A stretch of 17,835 nucleotides of DNA from an uncultured Clostridia bacterium. Lineage in GTDB: Bacteria; Bacillota; Clostridia; Christensenellales; UBA1242. The DNA lies in assembly GCA_947631875.1 (NCBI GenBank), contig CANRMV010000010.1, positions 1-17,835 of the forward strand, given 5' to 3'. Both the position numbers and the translations under genes were made by a program. Below the pieces are notes generated by a model. The model was not told the origin of the DNA, did not search any database, and saw only the letters and a program-made list of their open reading frames with translations. Below are positions 1-6,048 of the stretch, in pieces. Every line of letters starts with the position of its first letter. The stretch's first letter is position 1.

Positions 1-2
1 TT

Positions 3-320
3 ATACAAAAGGAAGACGGGGCATTGGATTTTTCACAGAGCGCAACAGAATTAGTGAACAGAGTGCGTGCTTTTTGTGAAGCGCCCGTATGCTTTTTCTT
101 TATTGGCGGAGAGCGAATTAAAGTTTACAGCGCAAGGGCAATAGTTGAAGAAAGTGGGCTTAAAGTGGGAGCAATTATTCCGGACAAAAAGAGATTTTTA
201 ATTCAAACTTCAAAAGGCGTGTTTGAGATTTTGAAATGTCAAGCACCAGGCGGAAAAGTTTTGGATGCAAGAAGTTTTTTGAACGGTTTTCATTTTAAAA
301 GTCAGGCGGTGGACGCATGA
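3..320 (+). CDS. fmt: Methionyl-tRNA formyltransferase, C-terminal part (5' end outside window)
   Basis: This is the 3' end of a gene that starts before the window; the frame is open from base 3 and stops at TGA 318-320. Fmt formylates the methionine on initiator tRNA using 10-formyl-tetrahydrofolate. The visible ~105 residues match the end of the catalytic domain and the OB-fold tRNA-binding domain: an IQKEDGALDFSQSA block, like the family's KEDGxIDWSxxA, then the SARAIVEE strand and a C-terminal FLNGFHF, like the family's DFLNG ending. The catalytic residues lie upstream and cannot be checked. The stop overlaps the rlmN ATG by four bases (ATGA), so the two are probably translationally coupled. 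A TTG at 24 is in frame but falls inside the conserved block, so it is not the start. Confidence 0.9.
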   Translation: MQKEDGALDFSQSATELVNRVRAFCEAPVCFFFIGGERIKVYSARAIVEESGLKVGAIIPDKKRFLIQTSKGVFEILKCQAPGGKVLDARSFLNGFHFKSQAVDA

Positions 321-1345
321 TTTTGGACATGGCTTTTTCTGAAATGCAAGAATATGTTTTAAGTTTGGGCGAGCCAAAATATCGCGCCAAACAACTTTTT
401 GAGGCGGCTTATCTTTTTAAAGATTTGGAAAAAATATCAAATTTGCCCCAAAATTTCAAAGAAAAAGTGGAAAAAGACTATCTTTTTTATGAAATTGTGG
501 CACATCTTAAAAGTAAAGACGAAACAGAAAAGGTTGCAATAAAATTTGCGGATGGCAGCATTGTTGAAAGTGTGCTGCTGAAATATAAATATGGTTACAC
601 TGTTTGTGTTTCCACTCAGGTTGGATGCAGAATGGGTTGCAAGTTTTGTGCATCAACCTTAAATGGCTTAAAAAGAAATCTTTCGCCAGGTGAAATTTTG
701 GCGCAAGTTTTGTTTTTTAATGCAAGTTTGGGGGCAACCTTAAAGAAAAGAAAAATAACAAACATCGTGCTTATGGGGTGCGGCGAGCCTTTGGATAATT
801 ATGACAATGTGACCAAATTTTTGAAACTTGTTTCGGCGGAGGAGGGATTGAACATCAGCCAGAGAAACATTTCTCTTTCAACATGCGGGCTTGTGCCAAA
901 CATATACAAACTTGCAGATGACGGCTTTTCGGTGACGCTTACAATTTCTTTGCACGCCCCAAATGACAACTTGCGAAAAACAATTATGCCAATCGCCAAC
1001 GCATATAAAATTGAAGAAATTTTGCGTGCATGTGACTATTATTTCAACAAAACGGGAAGGCGAATTTGTTTTGAATATTCTTTGATTGACGGGGTGAATG
1101 ACGGGCAAGAGCAAATAAAAGAACTTGCAAAAGTTCTAAAAGGGAAAACTTGCCATGTGAATTTAATTCCGCTCAATTCTGTTAAAGAGAAAAAGTTGAT
1201 TGGAACAAGCAGGAAAAAGGCATATAAGATTGCAGAAGAACTAGAAACACTTGGAATATCTGCAACTGTAAGGCGAACGATGGGCGAGGACATTGAGGGG
1301 GCTTGCGGTCAACTTAGGAACAGAGTTGGAGGTGGCAATGACTGA
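317..1345 (+). CDS. rlmN: Dual-specificity 23S rRNA/tRNA adenine-C2 methyltransferase RlmN
   Basis: Radical SAM enzyme that methylates C2 of A2503 in 23S rRNA and, in some species, A37 of tRNAs. The 342-residue length is normal. The CxxxCxxC cluster site is C104, C108 and C111 (CRMGCKFC). GCGEPLDNYDN (154-164) is the SAM-binding GEP motif. C330 in GEDIEGACGQL corresponds to the cysteine that carries the methyl intermediate, and E84 in ESVLL to the family's catalytic glutamate. The N-terminal helical region with GEPKYRAKQLF is typical. The ATG at 317 is chosen because the ILDM beginning aligns with relatives; a GGCGGTGG stretch in the fmt 3' end is a modest ribosome site. It overlaps fmt by 4 bases and rsgA by 8, so it belongs to one operon. 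Confidence 0.97.
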   Translation: MILDMAFSEMQEYVLSLGEPKYRAKQLFEAAYLFKDLEKISNLPQNFKEKVEKDYLFYEIVAHLKSKDETEKVAIKFADGSIVESVLLKYKYGYTVCVSTQVGCRMGCKFCASTLNGLKRNLSPGEILAQVLFFNASLGATLKKRKITNIVLMGCGEPLDNYDNVTKFLKLVSAEEGLNISQRNISLSTCGLVPNIYKLADDGFSVTLTISLHAPNDNLRKTIMPIANAYKIEEILRACDYYFNKTGRRICFEYSLIDGVNDGQEQIKELAKVLKGKTCHVNLIPLNSVKEKKLIGTSRKKAYKIAEELETLGISATVRRTMGEDIEGACGQLRNRVGGGND

Positions 1346-2186
1346 GGCACTTGTGTTAAAAAAACAATCAAGTTTGTTTACTGTTGAATTTGAAGATGGA
1401 AAAATTCTTGAAGTTGGTGCAAGAAACTTGAAAAAAGATGGAATTTTTGTGGGCGACAGAGTTTTGATTGATGAAACAAATTCCATAAGCAAAGTTCAGC
1501 CCAGAAAGAACATCATCATTCGTCCGCCAGTTGCTGGCATTGACAAAATGTTCATCACTGTTGCACCAATTCCAAAGCCGGATTTGCTTCTTGTGGACAA
1601 ACTGATTGTGTTTTGTTTTTTGAATAATATCAAGCCAATTTTGTGCATCAATAAATTTGATTTAGATGAAAAAACTTGCAAAAACATTGAAAAAATCTAC
1701 AAAAAAGTGATAAAAACGCATGTTTTTTGCACTTTTGATGAAAGCGTTGAGATTTTAATCAAAGAAATTAAAGGCGTTTGCGTGCTTGCTGGGCAAAGCG
1801 CAGTTGGAAAATCTTCAATTATAAATGCGCTGAAAAAAGAAACTGTAACAAGGGTTGACACATTCAGCAAAAAAGTGCAAAGAGGAAAACAAACCACGCG
1901 AACAGTGGAGTTATACAAATTTGGAAAGAACAAATATCTTGCCGACACTGCCGGCTTTTCTAAATTGGATGAAAGTTTGCTGAAAATTGACGAAAGGGAA
2001 CTTAAAAATTATTATCCGGAATTTTTGCAGTTTGCTGATAAGTGCAAATATAAAACTTGCGTTCATAAAGGTGGCAAAGAGTTTTGCGGCGTGCAAAATG
2101 CGGTTGAAAATGGGCTGATTGCAAAAGAGCGCTATGAAAATTATCTTAAACTTTATGACAATTTAAAAAATTTGAAAAGATATTAA
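1338..2186 (+). CDS. rsgA: Ribosome small-subunit-dependent GTPase RsgA (YloQ/YjeQ)
   Basis: Circularly permuted GTPase that checks late 30S maturation and releases from the subunit on GTP hydrolysis. The domain order is an N-terminal OB-fold (1-~65), then G4 NKFD (105-108), G1 GQSAVGKSS (152-160), a GKQTTR switch region and G3 DTAGF (203-207), and a C-terminal zinc knuckle with C236, C241, H243 and C250. Two small departures from the usual pattern are visible: DTAGF instead of DTPGF, and six residues instead of five between the zinc His and the last Cys. The start is ATG 1338, preceded by GGAGG at 1328-1332. An in-frame start at 1293 would run deep into rlmN with no ribosome site. The 282-residue product is near family size. 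The start overlaps the rlmN stop. Confidence 0.95.
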   Translation: MTEALVLKKQSSLFTVEFEDGKILEVGARNLKKDGIFVGDRVLIDETNSISKVQPRKNIIIRPPVAGIDKMFITVAPIPKPDLLLVDKLIVFCFLNNIKPILCINKFDLDEKTCKNIEKIYKKVIKTHVFCTFDESVEILIKEIKGVCVLAGQSAVGKSSIINALKKETVTRVDTFSKKVQRGKQTTRTVELYKFGKNKYLADTAGFSKLDESLLKIDERELKNYYPEFLQFADKCKYKTCVHKGGKEFCGVQNAVENGLIAKERYENYLKLYDNLKNLKRY

Positions 2187-2192
2187 AAGATT

Positions 2193-2220
2193 TTGAAAAA
2201 CATTTCAAATTTGCTAAAAT
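2193..2220 (+). promoter_or_regulatory. Sigma-A type promoter of rpe
   Basis: TTGAAA (2193-2198), a 16-base spacer and TAAAAT (2215-2220) lie just after rsgA and predict a transcript start near 2227, leaving a short leader with AGAGGTG before the ATG. A 7-base inverted repeat, TTTGAAA (2192-2198) and TTTCAAA (2203-2209), covers the -35 box and could be an operator or chance in AT-rich DNA. Confidence 0.55.
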
Positions 2221-2240
2221 AAATTTGTTTAGAGGTGTGT

Positions 2241-2909
2241 ATGAGAAGGTGTGTGGATGTTTCAGTTTCAACCGACCCGATAAGTGATTATCAAAACATT
2301 GTGGAATATGCCAAGCAAATGCAGGGCGTGGCAGATTTTTTGCATTGTGATGTTATGAACGAAAACTTTGTTTCCAAAAACAACTATGATTATGGCTTAA
2401 TCAAGACGATAAACCGAAACAGCATAATTTTGCTTGATGTTCACTTGATGGTGAATGAGCCAACCACAGATATTGTCAAATATATTGATGCGGGGGCAAA
2501 CATTATTACAGTGCATTATGAGGCGTTTGAAAACAAGCAAGATTTGGTGAATGTTATAAATTTCATTAAGCAAAATGGAGTGCTGGCGGGAATTTCCTTT
2601 AAACCAGGAACACCTTTTAAAGACGTTCGATCCTTTGCTTTTAATTGTGATGTAATTTTGATTATGGGCGTTGAGCCTGGTGCAAGCGGACAAGCGGCAA
2701 AAGAGGAAATGTTTGACAGAGTGAAAGAGATTGATGATTTCCGCACGCAAAACAACTTGAACTTTAAGATTGAGTTTGATGGTGGGGTTAACGCACAAAA
2801 CGCAAAACGCTTGGCTGAACTTGGGGCAGATATTTTGGTTAGTGGCAAATTTGTTTACACTGCAAAAAACAGAAAAGATGCCGTTGAGCAACTTAAAAAA
2901 GTTGAATGA
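2241..2909 (+). CDS. rpe: Ribulose-phosphate 3-epimerase family protein
   Basis: TIM-barrel enzyme of the pentose phosphate pathway that interconverts ribulose 5-phosphate and xylulose 5-phosphate. All four metal ligands of the family are visible: H35 and D37 (LHCDVM), H68 (DVHLM) and D180 (FDGG). The phosphate-binding loops are MGVEPGASGQ (142-151), FDGGVNA (179-185) and the LVSGKFV strand (199-205). The sequence is divergent: the usual APSILSAD start reads DVSVSTD, DVMDG reads DVMNE, and SVNPGFGGQ reads GVEPGASGQ, so a related sugar-phosphate epimerase such as the allulose type is possible. ATG 2241 is chosen because AGAGGTG lies directly before it; a GTG at 2235 overlaps that site. It follows rsgA as in many Firmicutes, which supports Rpe. 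Length 222. Confidence 0.88.
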   Translation: MRRCVDVSVSTDPISDYQNIVEYAKQMQGVADFLHCDVMNENFVSKNNYDYGLIKTINRNSIILLDVHLMVNEPTTDIVKYIDAGANIITVHYEAFENKQDLVNVINFIKQNGVLAGISFKPGTPFKDVRSFAFNCDVILIMGVEPGASGQAAKEEMFDRVKEIDDFRTQNNLNFKIEFDGGVNAQNAKRLAELGADILVSGKFVYTAKNRKDAVEQLKKVE

Positions 2910-2986
2910 TATTTTGGCTTCTTTTTATGTCTTTGAACAAAATTTTTGTAAAAAAACTTCAAAAAAATTTGAATAAAATAACAAAA

Positions 2987-3017
2987 AGAGTGATGTTTAA
3001 TCGCTCTCTTGTTTTTT
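2987..3017. terminator. Bidirectional Rho-independent terminator between rpe and the minus-strand genes
   Basis: Stem AGAGTGA (2987-2993) with TCGCTCT (3001-3007), seven pairs with one G-U, around a 7-base loop. On the plus strand it is followed by CTTGTTTTTT. On the minus strand it is followed by a U-rich stretch (complement of 2970-2986). The stop codon of the minus-strand gene (2997-2999) lies in the loop, so one hairpin serves both converging genes. Confidence 0.75.
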
Positions 3018-3353
3018 ATTGCTGATATCTTTGTTGTCACTTTTTGAGGTGTTTTGACCCTTTAAAATCAGTGCTTCCAAAGTATCAATAATGCTCTCAA
3101 CTTTTTCTGCATCAAAGGTTATGCCTTGCGTTTTGCAAAAATCTTCTGCCCACGAAAGCACAGCACTTTTCTTTTCGGTGCTGGACAAGTTTTCTGTTTC
3201 TTCTGCCTTTAAAACAAGGTTGTAAAGTTCTTGTTTAAGGTCATCCCACTTTTTATTTTTAATCATTTTAATAAGTGCAACAAACAGCCCTGCCAGCGAA
3301 ACGATAAGGGAAAAACTCAAAGATATCAGCCTGACAATTTCATCTGCTGACAT
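2997..3353 (-). CDS. Small one-helix membrane protein, LLH-holin-like
   Basis: Protein of 118 residues with a single hydrophobic helix near the N-terminus (about 9-31: LISLSFSLIVSLAGLFVALI), a basic stop-transfer patch (KMIKNKK), then a soluble helical part and a charged Ser/Lys/Asp tail. Order and wording resemble LLH-type phage holins: a membrane helix, a KAEET segment, a charged linker, a SAVLSWAEDFC helix and a final DAEKVESIIDTLEALI helix. That likeness is from memory of the family pattern and is not proof; no lysin or phage gene is nearby, so it may be a domesticated or unrelated envelope protein. ATG 3353 is chosen because AGGGAG lies about six bases before it; TTG 3374 and ATG 3368 lie upstream of or in that site. 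It follows the surface protein gene on the same strand. Confidence 0.6.
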   Translation of the reverse strand: MSADEIVRLISLSFSLIVSLAGLFVALIKMIKNKKWDDLKQELYNLVLKAEETENLSSTEKKSAVLSWAEDFCKTQGITFDAEKVESIIDTLEALILKGQNTSKSDNKDISNKKQESD

Positions 3354-3394
3354 ATTTTTCTCCCTCATTATCAAGTTATGAAAATGAAAAAGAA

Positions 3395-3443
3395 TTGTTT
3401 GCTTTTTGCTGAAAATTTTTTATGAATTTTTTAAAGCAAACAA
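3395..3443 (-). terminator. Hairpin with U-rich tail after the minus-strand surface protein gene
   Basis: An 11-base perfect inverted repeat, TTGTTTGCTTT (3395-3405) and AAAGCAAACAA (3433-3443), encloses 27 bases. Read on the minus strand it starts four bases after the stop of the surface protein gene and is followed by TTCTTTTTCATTTTC. The loop is long for a terminator, so it may be only partly effective and let the downstream small gene be read from the same transcript, or it may be an RNA processing or stability element. Confidence 0.45.
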
Positions 3444-3446
3444 ATT

Positions 3447-4613
3447 TCACCAAACAGTGCCGTGCTTTTTCCTTATGAAATAGATGGCCAAAATTAAAAC
3501 CAAAATTAAGAACAATGAGCCAAAGATGATAAGCAAAATCCACCACAAATTGGAAGGTTTTTCAACGCGATAGGTGGAAAGATTTTTTATGGTTTTGGTG
3601 AAAATGACCTCACCATTCACATCCACTATTTCGCAAGTTATATCCCAATGCCCCTCAATGCCTTGACTGTCAAATTCAAAATTTCTGCCATAAGGTGGAA
3701 CGGGCGAGGCGTCATACACGGTTTTTTGCCCACCATCACCTCTTTGGTTGTCATCCAAAACGTATGGATAGTTTTTGGAATCACGTCCAGTCACGCTCCA
3801 TTTTATATATCTTGGATTTACATATGCCAAAACATCGTCATTTGAAAGCCACAACACAAATTTGTTCATCAAGCGTTCGTTGGTGACGCTGTAAATGATT
3901 TGCAAGTCACGCCTCGCAATTTCATATTTTAATTCTTCGGTGATTTCAGTTGGCAAAATGGCAATATAACATTCAAGTTGCCTTTGCGTGTTTTGACCAA
4001 TAGGGTCTGCTGAGGTGGGGATGTAATAGTCATAGGACAAAACAAATTTGTATAAGCCAAAATCTTTGCCGGCACTTCTTGTTTCGGTTTTGTCAACAGC
4101 GTAGGTGCTGTCCACATAATAGTTGAAAGTGTAATTTGCTGCATTTTCGTCAATTTGCAAGTTTAAGAATAAACTTGTGCTGGTTGGCTCGTTTTTGTTT
4201 GGCATTGGTGCAAGTGGAGTTTGCATATCGTCTGTTGTGGTGTAAATTTCTGTTAAAGAAAATTGTCCAAATCTTAAATTTGGTTTTGTGTTTGAAAAGT
4301 TGAATATAAATCTCAATGCTTCAACTTCTTCCCATTTTAGGCAGATGTATTGCCTTGCTGTCCCTGCGTTGTCGGTGATTTCTCTTTTTTCAATGCTGAC
4401 AACCTTGTTTTCTCTTGGAGTGGTTTGAATTGCCCAAGTGAAAAATTCATCTGAAATTGGGTCTATTGTTGTTTCAGGAGCGGGTTCTTGCTCATTTTCA
4501 GCGGCATCGGCACTTGCATAATCAATTTTTGCAACAAATAAACTTGGCATCATGCAGATGCACAGGAACAAACCAATCAAAGCAAAAGAGAAAAACTTTG
4601 ACACTCTTTTCAT
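3447..4613 (-). CDS. Secreted, C-terminally membrane-anchored surface protein of unknown function
   Basis: The product is 388 residues. It has a Sec signal peptide: basic MKRVSK, a hydrophobic core to about residue 28, and a likely signal peptidase I site after YASADA near 37. A ~310-residue extracytoplasmic beta-rich region follows, then a C-terminal membrane helix (about 356-380) with RKKHGTVW inside. That makes it a type I membrane protein with no LPXTG. Aromatic and Asp/Asn-rich strands (YNYYVDSTYAVD, IEGHWDITCEIVDVNG) suggest Ig-like or similar sandwich domains. No enzyme motif is visible and I do not recognise the family. The start is fixed at ATG 4613 by the signal peptide; an upstream ATG in another frame stops at once. 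No Shine-Dalgarno sequence is present. It is transcribed away from the GlmU-like gene. Confidence 0.85.
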   Translation of the reverse strand: MKRVSKFFSFALIGLFLCICMMPSLFVAKIDYASADAAENEQEPAPETTIDPISDEFFTWAIQTTPRENKVVSIEKREITDNAGTARQYICLKWEEVEALRFIFNFSNTKPNLRFGQFSLTEIYTTTDDMQTPLAPMPNKNEPTSTSLFLNLQIDENAANYTFNYYVDSTYAVDKTETRSAGKDFGLYKFVLSYDYYIPTSADPIGQNTQRQLECYIAILPTEITEELKYEIARRDLQIIYSVTNERLMNKFVLWLSNDDVLAYVNPRYIKWSVTGRDSKNYPYVLDDNQRGDGGQKTVYDASPVPPYGRNFEFDSQGIEGHWDITCEIVDVNGEVIFTKTIKNLSTYRVEKPSNLWWILLIIFGSLFLILVLILAIYFIRKKHGTVW

Positions 4614-4619
4614 ATCATT

Positions 4620-4647
4620 ATTTTATCATAATAAGGCAAATTTTAAA
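4620..4647 (-). promoter_or_regulatory. Candidate promoter of the surface protein gene, placed for a leaderless mRNA
   Basis: Read on the minus strand: TTTAAA (4642-4647), 16 bases, then TAAAAT (4620-4625), then six bases to the ATG at 4613. The -10 box matches five of six, the -35 only four of six. If used, transcription starts at or next to the start codon. No SD-like sequence lies in the 25 bases before the ATG, which agrees with leaderless translation. Confidence 0.45.
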
Positions 4648-4684
4648 AATGTTTTAATATAATTTTTTAAATATTGTTTGTTTG

Positions 4685-4722
4685 TTGACAAGTTTGGCAA
4701 AAAATAATATAATATTTTCATG
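4685..4722 (+). promoter_or_regulatory. Perfect consensus sigma-A promoter, leaderless start
   Basis: TTGACA (4685-4690), exactly 17 bases, TATAAT (4708-4713), then ATTTTC and the ATG at 4720. Both boxes and the spacing are full consensus. The transcript start expected 6-8 bases after the -10 box falls on the start codon. There is no SD sequence. Confidence 0.85.
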
Positions 4723-5535
4723 ATTATTGAAGAAGAAATTGGTGTTAAACCACAACAAAATCAACTTAATTTTGACTTTTTGAACGAAAAAGAGCCTCTT
4801 TTGCAAAACTATGAATGGGTTGCAAAAGAAACTCTTGTTGTGCTTGTTCGGGCAAAAAATGGCCTTAAAAGTGACTTTAAAATTTCCGGCAAAAGCCTGC
4901 TTGACTGGGTGGCTTTGGCAACTTCGGGCTGTCAGCAAAAAGTGATTGATGAGCCAAGTGAAGAGGAACTTTTGGACAAACTTCGACCATTTGCTGAAAA
5001 GTTTAATTTTGTTGCGGTGTTTTACAGTGACACGCCGCTTCTTAAAAAATCCACATTCTTGGACATTATGACTTATTTTTCAAAGAGAAGAATGAATGTT
5101 TTAAGGCTTTCGAGGGGTTATGTTTTCAGGAGTGAATATTTGAGAACTGCCAAAATGCTTCTCTCTTCCACAGTTGAGGAATTTGACAAAGAAGGCTTCA
5201 CAATCATTGACAATGCGCAAAAAGCCTCTTGGGCGTTTAAAGTTATAAACAAAAGAATTTTGGATTATCACAAGCAAAACGGAGTTACACTTTTTGGAGA
5301 AAACACAATTTTTATTGATGCTGATGTTGAAATTGAGCCAGACACAATCATATATCCAAACAATGTTTTGAAAGGCGAAACATTTATTGGCAAAGGGGTT
5401 GTGCTTGAAAGTGGAAACTTTATTTCAAATTCCATTGTTTGTGACGGAGCAATTTTGCGACAAAGTTTTGTTGAGGACAGCAAAATTGAAAAAGGGAAAA
5501 CTGTTGGACCTTTTGAAAAATTGATTAAAAAATAA
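4720..5535 (+). CDS. GlmU-like protein lacking both catalytic signatures
   Basis: A 271-residue protein that aligns with the middle of GlmU (N-acetylglucosamine-1-phosphate uridyltransferase/acetyltransferase). Recognisable parts are GKSLLDWV (57-64, like the family's GKPLLEHV), FYSDTPLL (101-108, like YGDVPLL), a RILDYHKQNGVT linker (179-190), and left-handed beta-helix rungs from about 195 to 266 (FIDADVEIEPDTIIYP, VEDSKIEKGKTVGPF). Missing are the LAAGxGTRM nucleotide-binding loop, which would lie near the N-terminus, and everything after VGPF, including the acetyltransferase active site. GlmU is normally about 450 residues. The position before pth and mfd is the usual glmU position, so it probably descends from glmU. 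Neither GlmU reaction seems possible; a structural or regulatory role is inference. The frame is intact and the promoter excellent, so it is not an obvious pseudogene. Confidence 0.7.
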   Translation: MIIEEEIGVKPQQNQLNFDFLNEKEPLLQNYEWVAKETLVVLVRAKNGLKSDFKISGKSLLDWVALATSGCQQKVIDEPSEEELLDKLRPFAEKFNFVAVFYSDTPLLKKSTFLDIMTYFSKRRMNVLRLSRGYVFRSEYLRTAKMLLSSTVEEFDKEGFTIIDNAQKASWAFKVINKRILDYHKQNGVTLFGENTIFIDADVEIEPDTIIYPNNVLKGETFIGKGVVLESGNFISNSIVCDGAILRQSFVEDSKIEKGKTVGPFEKLIKK

Positions 5536-5544
5536 GGGGAATTT

Positions 5545-6048
5545 ATGTTGATTTTTGTTGGGCTTGGAAATCCTACTGCCGAATATGCGCACACATATCA
5601 CAACATTGGCTTTGATGTTGTGGATGCTTTGTCGCAAGAATTTGGCATCAAGTTCACACAAAATAAATTTAAAGCGCTTGTTGGGCAGGGGATGGTGAAT
5701 GGTGAAAAGGTTTTGCTGGTTAAGCCTCAAACCTATATGAACAACAGCGGCGAAAGTGTTGTGCTTGTTAAACAAAAATTTGCAGATGCAAGAATTGTTG
5801 TTATTGTGGATGATATTGATTTGCCAAAAGGGAACATCCGCTATCGCGAGCGCGGCTCTGCTGGCACGCACAATGGGCTGAGGAGTATTGTAAGTTATAT
5901 TGGACAAGATTTTGAAAGAATTAAGGTTGGAATTGGAAGAGATGTCACAAAGGACCTTGCCGATTTTGTTTTGTCCAAATATGACGAAGAGCAATTTAAA
6001 CCAATAATAGAAAGTGCTGTGGCACAAATTAAAGAGAGATTTTTTTAA
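5545..6048 (+). CDS. pth: Peptidyl-tRNA hydrolase
   Basis: Releases peptides from prematurely dropped peptidyl-tRNA so that the tRNA can be reused. Family signatures are complete: GLGNPTAEYAHTYHNIG (6-22) with catalytic H19, the QTYMNNSG loop with N66, VDDIDLPKG with D90, and GSAGTHNGLRSI with N110. GTHNG replaces the common GGHNG. At 167 residues it is about 20 shorter than most bacterial Pth, mainly at the C-terminal helix. The start ATG 5545 lies nine bases after the stop of the GlmU-like gene, with GGGG just before it. Its stop codon shares bases with the mfd start (TAATG). The gene order GlmU-pth-mfd is the normal Firmicutes one. Confidence 0.96.
   Translation: MLIFVGLGNPTAEYAHTYHNIGFDVVDALSQEFGIKFTQNKFKALVGQGMVNGEKVLLVKPQTYMNNSGESVVLVKQKFADARIVVIVDDIDLPKGNIRYRERGSAGTHNGLRSIVSYIGQDFERIKVGIGRDVTKDLADFVLSKYDEEQFKPIIESAVAQIKERFF

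Noticed and set aside
1293..1337. N-terminal extension of RsgA by 15 residues
   Set aside because: The strong GGAGG at 1328-1332 is placed for ATG 1338, and the extension would lie in the conserved rlmN C-terminal motif.
2397..2891. 164-residue open frame on the minus strand inside rpe
   Set aside because: Fully opposite a conserved epimerase with all metal ligands; low-complexity antisense composition and no promoter or SD.
2997..3353. Prophage remnant based on the holin-like protein
   Set aside because: No lysin, structural, integrase or repressor gene and no att-like repeats; a single small membrane protein is not enough.
4720..5535. Pseudogene call for the GlmU-like gene
   Set aside because: The frame is intact over 271 codons, with a perfect promoter and normal codon use; both ends look trimmed cleanly rather than broken by frameshifts.
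5425..6027. 200-residue open frame on the minus strand across pth
   Set aside because: It lies opposite the conserved pth gene and the GlmU-like 3' end; its His/Asn/Cys/Phe-rich text is the antisense of those genes and it has no ribosome site.
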